From Halorussus marinus (GTDB lineage: Archaea; Halobacteriota; Halobacteria; Halobacteriales; Haladaptataceae): DNA of 64,000 bases. Shown here in pieces: positions 8,452-17,164 of the stretch. Under the pieces are notes generated by a model that saw only the letters and a list, made by a program, of their open reading frames with translations, ran no database searches and was not told the DNA's origin. The DNA lies in contig NZ_SBIV01000002.1 of NCBI RefSeq assembly GCF_004765795.1, positions 496,001 through 560,000 on the forward strand. Direction: 5' to 3'. The position numbers were made by a program, and so were the translations under genes. The stretch's first letter is position 1. Every line of letters starts with the position of its first letter.

Positions 8452-8530
8452 ACGTCGGCCTCTCGCCGAGAGGACTTAAACGTCGTGCGCCGCAGGGCCG
8501 GAGCGTCCCGCGCTCGCGTCGTCCGGCCGA

Positions 8531-9547
8531 TCACTCGACGGTCGCGTCGACCACGACGTGCCAGACGCCCTCGCTGTGGCTCTTGACTTTCCGGCGATCG
8601 AGGACCGCCACCTCCCGGTCGCGGTCGGCGGCCGCCGCCCGGAGCCGCGAGACGGGTCGGTCCCACAGAAGGTCTTCGGGGGTGGCCTCGTGCATGTGGA
8701 TCGTGCCGCCGGGCGCGAGCGCCGCGAGCGCGCTGTCGAGATATTCGTGGGCCTCGTAGTAGCCCATCACCACGCGGTCGACCCGAGGATCGACGTCCAC
8801 GTCCCGACAGTCCGCCCGGAACGCCGAGACCCGATCGGCGACGTCGTTGAGCATCGCGTTCTCCGCGAGGTAGCGAAACGCCGCCGGGTTGCGCTCGACC
8901 GCCGTCACCGCCGCGCCCGCCCGGGCCATCGGGAGAGTGAAGTAGCCGATGCCCGCGAACATGTCGAACACGCGCTCGCCCGACTCGACGACCTCGCCCA
9001 TCCGGGCGCGCTCGGCCTTGTTGCCCGGCGAGAACATCACCGTCGAGAAATCGAGCGCGTAGCGGGTGCCGTGCTCGGTGTGGACCGTCTCGGTGTCGCC
9101 CGCGCCCGCCACGACCGACACCGAGGGCTCGCGGTGCTCGCCCGAGATCCCCTCGCGGGCCACCACGGTGTCGGCCTCGCCGTGGAGGTCGAGCAGTGCC
9201 TCGCCGACCGCCCGACGGTCGGGACAGTCCGCCGGGAACGTCGCGAGCACGACGCTCCCGACGACCGCCCACGACCCCGGGGCGCGCTCGATCTCGTCGT
9301 CGGACCACCCGCGCTCGCGGAGGTGGGCCGCCAGATCCGGCAGGCGCCGCTCCGGGTCGACCTGCTCGACCACGTCGAGCACCGCGGTCTCGGCCGGCGG
9401 ATCGGTCACCGGGAGCGCCACGGTCTTCTCGCTGTACTCGGTCACCTTTCGGGTCGCGTCGTAGACTCCCTCCGCCCGGAGGGCGGCGATGGCGGCCTCG
9501 CTCTCGGGCTTGCGGACGACCGCCGCGAGCGCGTCGTCGCCGGTCAT
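8531..9547 (-). CDS. taw2: tRNA-Phe wyosine-pathway aminocarboxypropyltransferase Taw2
   Basis: A 338-residue Rossmann-fold enzyme of the Trm5/TYW2 family. I call it Taw2, which transfers the aminocarboxypropyl group of S-adenosylmethionine to position 37 of tRNA-Phe during wyosine synthesis. Family-specific features are FSPGNKAERARM, the SAM motif DMFAGIGYFTLPMA, ERNPAAFRYLAEN and VVMGYYEAHEYLDSAL with GGTIHMHEA. The MGY(Y/V) sequence and the ending EGVWHVVVD are typical of archaeal Taw2 rather than Trm5, where an NLP motif is expected. The N-terminal part (1-130) matches the TYW2 N-domain. The start overlaps the nmd3 stop by four bases (ATGA), so the two are translationally coupled. Confidence 0.82.
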   Translation of the reverse strand: MTGDDALAAVVRKPESEAAIAALRAEGVYDATRKVTEYSEKTVALPVTDPPAETAVLDVVEQVDPERRLPDLAAHLRERGWSDDEIERAPGSWAVVGSVVLATFPADCPDRRAVGEALLDLHGEADTVVAREGISGEHREPSVSVVAGAGDTETVHTEHGTRYALDFSTVMFSPGNKAERARMGEVVESGERVFDMFAGIGYFTLPMARAGAAVTAVERNPAAFRYLAENAMLNDVADRVSAFRADCRDVDVDPRVDRVVMGYYEAHEYLDSALAALAPGGTIHMHEATPEDLLWDRPVSRLRAAAADRDREVAVLDRRKVKSHSEGVWHVVVDATVE

Positions 9548-10680
9548 GCCTCGTCCCGGTCGGGCACGACGTGGAGGCCCGCCCGGCTCTTGAACACGGG
9601 GACGGTGTCGGCCTCGGCGTCCATGTACTCGGGGCGGGCGATTGTCCGGGCCTGATAGGTCTCGGGGTCGAGCACCTGCACCGCCCGGTCGTCCTCGACG
9701 GTGACGACGGTAGTCTCCTCGGCGTCCTCGATCCGTCCGAGCCGCCGGGCCTCGGGCGCATCGCCGTCCTCGAAGCCGGCCTCGTAGGGCTCGCCCGTGG
9801 TGAGTCTGATGCCTTTGAGGTTCCCACGGACGCTCCGGACCAGCACGGGCCCGCCGTCGTCGTCGGCGAGGTCGATGATCTCGCCCGGCGCGTACGGCGG
9901 GAGTCGGACCGCGTAGGTCACTCGGTAGACCTCCTCGCCGTCCTCGTCTTCGGTCACGAGCGTCTCCGAATCGGAGTAGCTCCCGCCGAACTCCTCGATC
10001 ACCTTGGCGGCGATCTTCTTGCCGATGTTGGTGGTCGAGACCTTGACGTCGAGGCCGTCGTCGGTCTCGCTCACGTCGGTCACGAAGGCGTCGCGGTCGC
10101 CGGTCGCCTCCATGTCGGCGACGATCTCCTCGGCGATGGCCTCGGCGCGTTCGACCTCCTCGGCGGTCGGCGTCCGGTCGCGCGCACGGACCTGAACCAC
10201 GCTGGCGTAGTAGTCGCCGGCGATCCGACCGCACCGCGTGCAGGTCTGGCGAGAGATCTTGACGGGCACGACGACCTCCTCCTCGACCGGCGTGTCCCGG
10301 ACGATGCCGGTGAAATAACAGTGCATCCGGATGGTGTTTTCGTCGACCTGTTCGGGTTCGACCTGCCAGGTCACGTCGCGGGCGTCGAGGTGGATCCCGA
10401 GCGACTCGCTGACCTCCTCGACCGCGATGTCGGTGTAGTCGCGAGCGCCCACGTCGACCCACCGGTTGCCGCGGTGGACCGCGCCACACCGGGCACAGAC
10501 CAGCACCTCGATGCGGTCGGGCGCGTCGACGAGGTCGAACCGGTCGAAGTAGCAGGCGTCACAGAGCGTCTGCTCTTTGCCGCGGGCGCCGGTCGCACCC
10601 GGCACCACCGGGCGCTCGGCGGGGTCGGTCTCGATGGGGTCCCCGCAGTTCGGGCAGAACCGGCGGGCGTCGGTAGTCAT
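9544..10680 (-). CDS. nmd3: NMD3-family ribosome assembly protein
   Basis: A 378-residue archaeal NMD3 homolog. In eukaryotes NMD3 is the export adaptor of the large ribosomal subunit; in archaea a role in late large-subunit maturation is inferred. The N-terminal zinc region has CxxC pairs at C9/C12, C40/C43 and C62/C65, and a further pair in TCTRCGRIAGDYYAS. An acidic alpha-beta part and a C-terminal beta domain follow. Its own TATA-like box (ACTTAAAC on the minus strand, about 10707-10714) stands close upstream of the ATG. taw2 overlaps its stop codon, pairing a ribosome factor with a tRNA modification enzyme. Confidence 0.9.
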   Translation of the reverse strand: MTTDARRFCPNCGDPIETDPAERPVVPGATGARGKEQTLCDACYFDRFDLVDAPDRIEVLVCARCGAVHRGNRWVDVGARDYTDIAVEEVSESLGIHLDARDVTWQVEPEQVDENTIRMHCYFTGIVRDTPVEEEVVVPVKISRQTCTRCGRIAGDYYASVVQVRARDRTPTAEEVERAEAIAEEIVADMEATGDRDAFVTDVSETDDGLDVKVSTTNIGKKIAAKVIEEFGGSYSDSETLVTEDEDGEEVYRVTYAVRLPPYAPGEIIDLADDDGGPVLVRSVRGNLKGIRLTTGEPYEAGFEDGDAPEARRLGRIEDAEETTVVTVEDDRAVQVLDPETYQARTIARPEYMDAEADTVPVFKSRAGLHVVPDRDEA

Positions 10681-10832
10681 GGTGCGTGGTAGGGGGTTCG
10701 CGGGTTTAAGTCTGAAGAACCGCGATCCCGGCGCCGACGAGGACGCGGCGCCCGCGAGCGGATCGAACGGTCACGCCGGGAGTTCGGTCGCCGGAGCGAA
10801 AACGCCGGCGGCCGAGCGACCGATCGGCCGGG

Positions 10833-12149
10833 CTACCCGAACACTTCGCCGATCGCGTCGTCGAGCACGTCGACGGCCCGCTCGATCTCGGCCTCGCCGA
10901 TGCACAGCGGCGGCGAGAGGATGAGTTGGATCTCGGGGCGGCCGCCGCCGACCAGCACGCCGCGGTCGGAGGCGATCTCGCGGACCTCGGCGACGGGGTT
11001 GTCGCCGTCGTCGCCGGCCCACGGATCGACGAAGGGCTCGCCCGTCTCGGGGTCGGCGAACTCGATCCCCCAGAGGAACCCCCGGCCGTGGACGTCGGCG
11101 ACCGCGTCGTGGGCTTCGAGCCCGCGGAGCCCCTCTTCGAGGGTCGGCGCGAGCGCCCGGCAGTTGTCGACGAGCCCGTCCTCGTACTCGTCTATCGCGG
11201 CGAGGCCCGCGGCGCAGGCGACCGGGTGGCCGCCGAAGGTCTGGCCCACGTCGATGCCGTCGGACCGGAGCTCGTCGGCGACGGCGTCGTTCACGAGCAC
11301 GCCCGCCAGCGGCGCGTACGCGCTCGTGACGCCCTTGGCGAACGTGATCATGTCCGGGGTCACGTCCTCGGTGCCGATGCCGAACCAGTCGCCGCACCGA
11401 CCGAACCCCGCGATCACCTCGTCGGAGATGAGCAGGATGTCGTACTCGTCACAGAGCTCCCGGACGCGCTCGAAGTAGCCCGGCGGCGCGGGGTAGGCCC
11501 CGCTGGTGCCGCCGACGGGCTCGGTGAGGATGGCCGCGATGGAGTCGGGCCCCTCGTTGCGGATGACGAATTCGAGGTGGTCGGCCGCCTGCTCTGCGAG
11601 CTCCTCGGGCGTCTCGGCGTCGAACGCCTTCGGGAGCGGCGGGAGGAACTTCCCGGACCCGGAGGTGGCGGCGTGGCGTTCGAGCGTCGCGCGCGTCCCG
11701 GGGTCGCCGGTCAGCGAGCCCGCGCCGTAGGTGCCGCCGTGGTACGACCGCCACCGGGTGAGCACCTTGTGGGCGTCCTGGTGGTCGCGGGCGAACTTGA
11801 CCGCCGACTCGTTGGCCTCGCTACCCGACACCGCGAAGTACACGTCCGAGAGGCCGTCGGGCGCGATCTCGGTCAGCCGCGACGACAGCTCCGACCGGGC
11901 GTCGTTGTGCTTCGAGGAGGAGACGTACGGGATCCGCTGGGCCTGCTCGGTCATCGCGTCGACGATCGCGTCGTTGCTGTGGCCGGCGTTGACGCAGTAG
12001 AGCTGCGAGATGAAATCGAGGTACTCGCGGTCCTCCTCGTCGTAGACGTACGCGCCGTCGCCGCGAGTGATCGTCGGGACCGTCCCGTCACCGTCCGACC
12101 AGTGAGCGAGCGGATCGTCGAACTCGTGGGTCTGCATACCGTGACTCAT
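10833..12149 (-). CDS. Class III PLP-dependent aminotransferase
   Basis: A 438-residue fold-type I aminotransferase of class III (omega-amino acid, diamine or ornithine type). It shows the PLP-phosphate region AVSGSEANESAVKFAR, the cofactor Asp in LLISDEVIAGFGR, the Schiff-base Lys in TFAKGVTSAYAPLAG, and TFGGHPVACAAGLA. The start MSHGMQTHEFDD is used; MQTHEFDD four codons on is an alternative. The substrate is unclear, and candidates include taurine, beta-alanine or other omega-amino acids with pyruvate. It is distinct from the arginine-pathway aminotransferase at 49554-50690. It is a single gene on this strand without an evident pathway partner. Confidence 0.85.
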   Translation of the reverse strand: MSHGMQTHEFDDPLAHWSDGDGTVPTITRGDGAYVYDEEDREYLDFISQLYCVNAGHSNDAIVDAMTEQAQRIPYVSSSKHNDARSELSSRLTEIAPDGLSDVYFAVSGSEANESAVKFARDHQDAHKVLTRWRSYHGGTYGAGSLTGDPGTRATLERHAATSGSGKFLPPLPKAFDAETPEELAEQAADHLEFVIRNEGPDSIAAILTEPVGGTSGAYPAPPGYFERVRELCDEYDILLISDEVIAGFGRCGDWFGIGTEDVTPDMITFAKGVTSAYAPLAGVLVNDAVADELRSDGIDVGQTFGGHPVACAAGLAAIDEYEDGLVDNCRALAPTLEEGLRGLEAHDAVADVHGRGFLWGIEFADPETGEPFVDPWAGDDGDNPVAEVREIASDRGVLVGGGRPEIQLILSPPLCIGEAEIERAVDVLDDAIGEVFG

Positions 12150-12213
12150 ACTCGCGCATGAACGCCCGGCGATATAAAGACACGCCACCGGACAGGCCGT
12201 GCTGGCAGTTCGG

Positions 12214-12948
12214 TCACGCGACCGCGCTCAGATCCGACGCGAGCGCGACGTACGCCAGCCCGAAGAGCAACGCGTCGTAGAAGCCGTGGACCAGAACCGG
12301 GACGAGGAGGTTCCCCGTCCAGACGTAGAGGTAGCCGAGAAGCATCGACAGCCCGAACAGGATAGTGAGCGTGACGCTCACCGCGGCGAGGTCCGGCGTC
12401 GCGACGAACGTCGTCGGAACGTGGACGAGCGCGAACAGCACGCTGGCGAGCGCGACAGCACCGAACATCGACAGCTCCTCGGAGAGATAGCGCTGTACCA
12501 CCCCGCGAAAGAGCAGTTCTTCGGCCGGACCGACCACGACGACCGACAGCGGCACCAGCGCGAGCAGCGTCTCCAACAGCCCCTCCTCGGCGAGCTGGGT
12601 GACCGAGTTGCCGGCGAGCGGGAGCCCGAGCGCCTGCGCGGCGAGGATCGCCGCCAGTCGAAAGACGAACAGCCCGACGGTCCCGGCGACGACGAGTCCG
12701 ATCGCGCGACGGTTCAGCCGACCGACGTCGAGGTAGCCGAGCCCGCGACCCGTCGCGTAGAGGAAGGCGAGGGCGGCCGCCACGAACCCCAGTTCCGAGA
12801 GCACGAGCGCGGCGACGAACTGCGTCAGCGCGTCGAGCGAGACCACGAAGACCGGGATCGACAGCAAGACGCTGAACGCGATCCCGAGCGCCGACAGGCC
12901 GGTCGCGGCGACGACGCGTCGTACCGGCCCCGCCGTACGGAGAGACAT
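12214..12948 (-). CDS. CPBP-family intramembrane metalloprotease
   Basis: A 244-residue integral membrane protein with about eight hydrophobic helices and the three CPBP (Abi/CAAX-protease-like) motifs: EELLFRG around residue 156, FALVHVP around 188 and HGFYDALLF around 229. The catalytic Glu-Glu and His residues are therefore present. Members cleave membrane-anchored substrates or protect against toxic peptides, but the target here is unknown. I use the ATG giving MSLRTAGPVRR, since the frame upstream encodes shadow sequence. It is divergent from htpX, a second membrane protease gene, with 124 bases between. Confidence 0.88.
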   Translation of the reverse strand: MSLRTAGPVRRVVAATGLSALGIAFSVLLSIPVFVVSLDALTQFVAALVLSELGFVAAALAFLYATGRGLGYLDVGRLNRRAIGLVVAGTVGLFVFRLAAILAAQALGLPLAGNSVTQLAEEGLLETLLALVPLSVVVVGPAEELLFRGVVQRYLSEELSMFGAVALASVLFALVHVPTTFVATPDLAAVSVTLTILFGLSMLLGYLYVWTGNLLVPVLVHGFYDALLFGLAYVALASDLSAVA

Positions 12949-13072
12949 TACGAGCGAGTGACATCGCGTGCGGGTAAATACGTTCGGTGGGGCCCCTGCG
13001 GAACCGAAAACCCCGCGCGGCGACGCAGGCGAGCGAAGAACGTTTAAACAGGGTGAACTCCTATGGGCGCGT

Positions 13073-13948
13073 ATGGAATGGAAAGCAGACTGGGGACTTC
13101 GGGGGCGCATGGCGCTCACGATGTTCCTGCTGTTCGCACTGTACGCCGTCTTCATCGGCGTACTGAGCACGCAGTTCACGAGCATGTTGATCCCGGTTCT
13201 CTTGCTGGGGAGCTTCTCGCTCGCCCAGTTCTTCTTCAGCGACAGGCTCACGCTGTGGAGCATGGGCGCAAAGGAGGTCGACGAGAGCGAGTACCCCGAG
13301 CTTCACCGGATGGTCGGGCGGCTCTCCCAGCAGGCCGACCTCCCGAAACCGAAGGTCGCGGTCGTCGACAGCCGCGTCCCGAACGCGTTCGCCACCGGGC
13401 GCTCGCAGGACAACGCCGCGGTCGCGGTCACCACCGGGCTGATGAAGACCCTCGACCAAGAGGAGTTAGAGGCCGTGTTGGCCCACGAGCTCGCCCACGT
13501 CAAGAACCGCGACATGATGGTGATGACCATCGCGTCGTTCCTCTCGACCATCGCGTTTCTCGTGGTCCGGTGGGGCTGGTGGTTCGGCGGGGGCGGCGAC
13601 AGCCGGAATCAGGCGCCGGTGTGGGTCGCCATCGCGGCGTCGCTCGTGGTGTGGGTCGTGAGCTTCTTCCTCATCCGGGCGCTCTCGCGGTACCGCGAGT
13701 TCGCGGCCGATCGGGGGGCCGCGACCATCACCGGCAAGCCCGCCGCGCTCGCGTCGGCGCTGATGACCATCGACGGCAACATGGGCAACGTGCCCGAAGA
13801 CGACCTGCGCGAGCAGTCGGAGATGAACGCGTTCTTCATCATTCCGATCAAGAGCGGGCTCATCAGTAAGCTGTTCAGCACCCACCCGAGCACCGAGGCG
13901 CGGGTCGAACAGCTCCGTGACCTCGAACGCCAGGCCGAGGCGGCCTGA
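13073..13948 (+). CDS. htpX: HtpX-type M48 membrane metalloprotease
   Basis: A 291-residue zinc metalloprotease for membrane-protein quality control. It has two N-terminal membrane helices (residues 12-30 and 35-52), the zinc motif HELAHVKNRD (HExxH) around residue 140, two more helices around 153-205, and the third ligand in YREFAADRGAA. The ATG giving MEWKADWGLRGR follows a TTTAAA TATA box about 28 bases upstream. The next gene encodes PspAB 79 bases downstream. This neighbour pair recurs in haloarchaea and suggests a joint envelope-stress role. Confidence 0.93.
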   Translation: MEWKADWGLRGRMALTMFLLFALYAVFIGVLSTQFTSMLIPVLLLGSFSLAQFFFSDRLTLWSMGAKEVDESEYPELHRMVGRLSQQADLPKPKVAVVDSRVPNAFATGRSQDNAAVAVTTGLMKTLDQEELEAVLAHELAHVKNRDMMVMTIASFLSTIAFLVVRWGWWFGGGGDSRNQAPVWVAIAASLVVWVVSFFLIRALSRYREFAADRGAATITGKPAALASALMTIDGNMGNVPEDDLREQSEMNAFFIIPIKSGLISKLFSTHPSTEARVEQLRDLERQAEAA

Positions 13949-14027
13949 TCGCCGCGACCGTCTGCGGGACGGTGGCGGGCGGCCCTCGGAACCACTCCTT
14001 TTTGTCCGGGCGTCCGTAGGGACTCGC

Positions 14028-14633
14028 ATGGGACTGTTCGACGGACTCCGGGAAGTGCTCGGCATCCGCGCGGAGGCCGACGCGACCCGGGAGGCCGACC
14101 CCGAGGACCTGTTCGGGATGAGTACGGCCTACATCACGATGGAGGCAGAGCTGGGCTACGCGGCCATCGGTGAGGCGGCGCTGTGTTTCTCCGAGGTCGA
14201 CAACACCGACTTCCGGGACGCGATGGACGAGGTCCACGACATCCTGGAGTTCGGCGCCGAGGAGACCGGCACCGAGGCCGAGGGCCACACCGACGAGTAC
14301 GGCTACTCGTGGGTCGTCCTTCGCGACGACGACTTCGAGGACCTGGTGACCAGCCTCCACTTTGCGGCAGACACGCTCATCGAGCACGGCTACGGCTCGC
14401 GGCTGTTGGCGGCGGTGTTCGCGTTCGAACAGGACGACACCGGCGCCTACTGGGTCTACTCGTTCCGGCGCGGAGCGTACTACCCCTTCGTGCCCCAGGG
14501 GACGAGCGACCGCGACTCGGGCGCGGAGTTCAAACTGGAGAGCAACCTCGACGGCGAACTCGAAGTCGAGACCGACAAGGAGTACTGGTACCCCCTCTGG
14601 CCCGACGCGCCGGGCCGCCACCCGTGGGAGTGA
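14028..14633 (+). CDS. pspAB: PspA-associated protein PspAB
   Basis: A 201-residue soluble acidic protein starting MGLFDGLREVLG, followed by a region rich in aromatic and acidic residues (SVVL-type beta strands, FEQDDTGAYWVYSF, YYPFVPQG, EYWYPLWP). I recognise it as the PspA-associated protein PspAB found next to htpX in actinobacteria and haloarchaea. The molecular role is not known; association with the PspA envelope-stress system is family knowledge. The context, directly after htpX on the same strand, fits. It has no membrane segment, so a peripheral or cytosolic location is likely. Confidence 0.82.
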   Translation: MGLFDGLREVLGIRAEADATREADPEDLFGMSTAYITMEAELGYAAIGEAALCFSEVDNTDFRDAMDEVHDILEFGAEETGTEAEGHTDEYGYSWVVLRDDDFEDLVTSLHFAADTLIEHGYGSRLLAAVFAFEQDDTGAYWVYSFRRGAYYPFVPQGTSDRDSGAEFKLESNLDGELEVETDKEYWYPLWPDAPGRHPWE

Positions 14634-14755
14634 TCGGCGCCGCGCGACCCGACTGAGGACTCGGTGGGACTCTTTACTTTTTAAATCCCGTGACGGGTCG
14701 ATACGAAACCGGCTCGCGTCTGCTAATTTCACTTTCACTCTACTGTTAACGGGGG

Positions 14756-14762
14756 TTTATAT
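14756..14762 (+). promoter_or_regulatory. TATA box of radA
   Basis: TTTATAT preceded by a run of G, centred 30 bases before the radA ATG. Spacing predicts transcription starting a few bases before or at the start codon. A second AT-rich stretch (CTTTTTAAAT, near 14676) lies about 80 bases further upstream. Confidence 0.7.
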
Positions 14763-14788
14763 GACGAGGGGCACAAGCCAGGCGTACG

Positions 14789-15823
14789 ATGGCAGCAGAC
14801 GTAGACCTCGAAGAACTGCCGGGCGTCGGTCCGGCGACCGCAGAAAAGCTCCGAGACGCAGGCTTCGACTCCTACGAGGGCCTCGCGGTAGCCAGTCCCA
14901 GCGAACTCTCCAACACCGCGGACGTTGGCGACTCGACCGCCGCCGACATCGTTCAGGCGGCACGCGAGGCCGCCGACGTCGGCGGGTTCGAGACCGGCGC
15001 GGCCGTGTTAGAGCGCCGCGAGCAGATCGGCAAGCTCAAGTGGAAGATCGATGAGGTCGACGAGCTCCTCGGCGGCGGCGTCGAGACCCAGTCGATCACC
15101 GAGGTGTACGGCGAGTTCGGCGCCGGCAAATCGCAGGTCACCCACCAGCTGGCGGTCAACGTCCAGCTCCCCCGCGAGCACGGCGGACTCGGCGGTAGCG
15201 CCATGTTCATCGACAGCGAGGACACCTTCCGGCCCGAGCGCATCGACGACATGGTCCGGGGGCTCCCCGACGAGGCGCTCCAGGCCGCGATGGACGAGCG
15301 CGAGATCGAGGGCAGTCCCGGCGACGACGAGGCGATGGACGAACTCATCGAGGACTTCCTCGACAAGATCCACGTCGCCAAGGCGTTCAACTCCAACCAC
15401 CAGATGCTGTTGGCCGAGAAAGCCCAAGAGCTCGCGAACGAAACCCAAGACGACGAGTATCCGGTCCGACTGCTCTGTGTCGACTCGCTGACGGCTCACT
15501 TCCGCGCCGAGTACGTCGGCCGGGGCGAACTCGCCGAGCGCCAGCAGAAGCTCAACAAGCACCTCCACGACCTCGACAAGGTCGGCAACCTCCACAACAC
15601 CGCGGTCGTCGTGACCAATCAGGTCGCCTCGAACCCCGACTCGTTCTTCGGCGACCCGACCCAGCCCATCGGAGGCAACATTCTGGGCCACAAGTCGACG
15701 TTCCGGATGTACCTCCGGAAGTCGAAGGGCGACAAGCGCATCGTCCGGCTCGTCGACGCGCCGAACCTCGCCGACGGCGAGGCGGTCATGCGCGTCGAGG
15801 ACGGCGGCCTGAAGCCCGAATAA
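14789..15823 (+). CDS. radA: DNA repair and recombination protein RadA
   Basis: A 344-residue archaeal recombinase (Rad51/RecA family) that forms filaments on single-stranded DNA and drives strand exchange. The N-terminal helix-hairpin-helix domain ([12 protein letters not shown], residues 10-21) is followed by the ATPase core, with Walker A GEFGAGKS at 108-115, the family motif [13 protein letters not shown], Walker [13 protein letters not shown], and the L2-region [14 protein letters not shown] with [14 protein letters not shown]. No intein interrupts it. Its stop is followed within seven bases by structured intergenic element B. Confidence 0.97.
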   Translation: MAADVDLEELPGVGPATAEKLRDAGFDSYEGLAVASPSELSNTADVGDSTAADIVQAAREAADVGGFETGAAVLERREQIGKLKWKIDEVDELLGGGVETQSITEVYGEFGAGKSQVTHQLAVNVQLPREHGGLGGSAMFIDSEDTFRPERIDDMVRGLPDEALQAAMDEREIEGSPGDDEAMDELIEDFLDKIHVAKAFNSNHQMLLAEKAQELANETQDDEYPVRLLCVDSLTAHFRAEYVGRGELAERQQKLNKHLHDLDKVGNLHNTAVVVTNQVASNPDSFFGDPTQPIGGNILGHKSTFRMYLRKSKGDKRIVRLVDAPNLADGEAVMRVEDGGLKPE

Positions 15824-15829
15824 GGACGA

Positions 15830-16066
15830 CGACCTTTTACAGCGGTCGCGCCGAAAGACGCTTCGCGTCTTTCGAGCCTCGGCTCGCTTCGCTCGCCGAG
15901 ACGCTCCGAGCGGCGCTCGCTTGCAAAAGCTCGATCAAAAACACCGGGAGAGCGAAGCTCTCCCGAGCCTGCATTCGCTCCGCTCACGCAGACGCGGCGC
16001 TCCTCCCGCCGTTCGCTTCGGGTCGTCACTTGGTCCGCTCGCTCACTCTGGTCGCTCGCGGTACGA
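15830..16066 (+). repeat. Dispersed structured intergenic element, copy B
   Basis: It starts seven bases after the radA stop with CGACCTTTTAC. It holds a 10-bp stem (15852-15861 with 15865-15874), a 6-bp stem CTCGGC/GCCGAG (15878-15883 with 15895-15900), the signature TTGCAAAAGCTCGATCAAAA (15921-15940), a hairpin GGGAGAGC/GCTCTCCC (15946-15964) and the distal box GGTCCGCTCGCTC...CGCTCGCGGT (16032-16062). Together with the tail to 16162 it fills a gap of over 330 bases between radA and the AI-2E gene. No ORF in it looks real. Compared with copy D, both first stems show a compensatory base change. Confidence 0.85.
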
Positions 16067-16078
16067 AGTGATGTGGCC

Positions 16079-16111
16079 ACCGCCACAACACCGCCACAAC
16101 ACCGCCACAAC
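16079..16111. repeat. Three perfect tandem 11-mers
   Basis: ACCGCCACAAC is repeated three times without error, directly after the distal box of element B and about 50 bases before the AI-2E gene. Copy number would be expected to vary between strains. It parallels the tandem repeats beside element A. Confidence 0.8.
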
Positions 16112-16162
16112 CACACTTCACGGCCCGTCCGCCTTTAGGCCGATACGGCGTACGCCGCCGGC

Positions 16163-17158
16163 ATGAAGCCACGTACCGGGTTCGCGGTCGTACTGGTCGG
16201 GGTGCTGGCGGTGCTGGCGGTGCTGATCGTCCGCCCGTTCCTGAACTACGTGCTCGGCGCGATCCTGCTCGCGTTCGTGCTCACGCCCGCCCAGCGACGG
16301 CTGGCGCCACGCGTCGGTCCGCGCGTCGCCGCGCTCGGGCTCGTGACGCTGACGGTGATCGTCGTCTTCGGCGTCGCCGGCGCACTGCTGTCGCTCGGGC
16401 TCGCCGAGGTCGGCGACGTGCCGACCGCGGTCAGCGACCTCCCGGCGTACCGGTCGGTCGAGGCCGCCGCCGAACGCACGTTGGGTATCGAACTCTCCTC
16501 GCGGTTCGATAGAGCGCTCGACAGCCTGACCGCCGGGATCGCCGACGGCGTCTCCGGCGTCGCGAGCGCCGGACTCCACGCGTTTCTCGGCGTGCTGTTG
16601 GCGCTTTTCCTGTTCTACTACCTGCTCAAGGACAGCGCGGATCTGATCCACTGGACCAAGCGCGTCACGCCGCTGCCCCGCGACGTCCAGAGCCGACTCT
16701 ACGACGAGGCCGAGGACGCGACGTGGGCGGTCCTGAAGGGCCACATCTTCGTCGCGGTGGTACAGGGCGTGGTCTCTGGCGTGGGCTTCCTCGTGGCCGG
16801 CATCCCGAACGCCGCGTTCTGGACGATCGTGATGATGGTGCTGGCGATGGTGCCGATCGTGGGCGTCTCGCCGGTGATGGGCGGCGCGACGATCTACCTC
16901 CTCGTGGAAGGACGGCCGGTCGCGGCGGTACTGCTGGTCGTCTACGGCATGAGCGCGGTCGCCATCACCGACGACTACCTGCGCGCGCTGGTCATCGACA
17001 AGGAGACGTCGCTCCACTCGGGCGTGATACTGCTTGGCGTGTTCGGCGCGGCGTACTTCCTCGGGGCGATCGGCCTGTTCGTCGGCCCGATACTGCTGGC
17101 GCTGTTCAAGGCGACCGTCGAAGTGTTCACCGACTACTACGAGCTCTCTGCGGTCTAA
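16163..17158 (+). CDS. AI-2E family (TerC/YdiK-like) membrane transporter
   Basis: A 331-residue polytopic membrane protein of the AI-2E/UPF0118 family. It has an N-terminal helix pair (residues 7-45), a third helix (55-78), a soluble loop (85-130), then LHAFLGVLLALFLFYYLLKDS and four C-terminal helices containing AVVQGVVSGVGFLVAGIPNA and LGAIGLFVGPILLALF. The PIVGVSPVMGGATIYLLVEG segment is typical. Family members are permeases or sodium/proton antiporters; the haloarchaeal substrate is unknown and an autoinducer role should not be assumed. The start at 16163 gives a normal basic MKPRTG end. It converges with sufU, 6 bases apart. Confidence 0.88.
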   Translation: MKPRTGFAVVLVGVLAVLAVLIVRPFLNYVLGAILLAFVLTPAQRRLAPRVGPRVAALGLVTLTVIVVFGVAGALLSLGLAEVGDVPTAVSDLPAYRSVEAAAERTLGIELSSRFDRALDSLTAGIADGVSGVASAGLHAFLGVLLALFLFYYLLKDSADLIHWTKRVTPLPRDVQSRLYDEAEDATWAVLKGHIFVAVVQGVVSGVGFLVAGIPNAAFWTIVMMVLAMVPIVGVSPVMGGATIYLLVEGRPVAAVLLVVYGMSAVAITDDYLRALVIDKETSLHSGVILLGVFGAAYFLGAIGLFVGPILLALFKATVEVFTDYYELSAV

Positions 17159-17164
17159 AAGGGG

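Noticed and set aside
9196-10692. Plus-strand ORF of about 500 codons opposite taw2 and nmd3
   Set aside because: It crosses two well-supported genes and has no recognisable domain.
13875-14738. Minus-strand ORF opposite pspAB
   Set aside because: It has no motif and an Arg/Val-rich shadow composition. The plus-strand gene has a good start and context.
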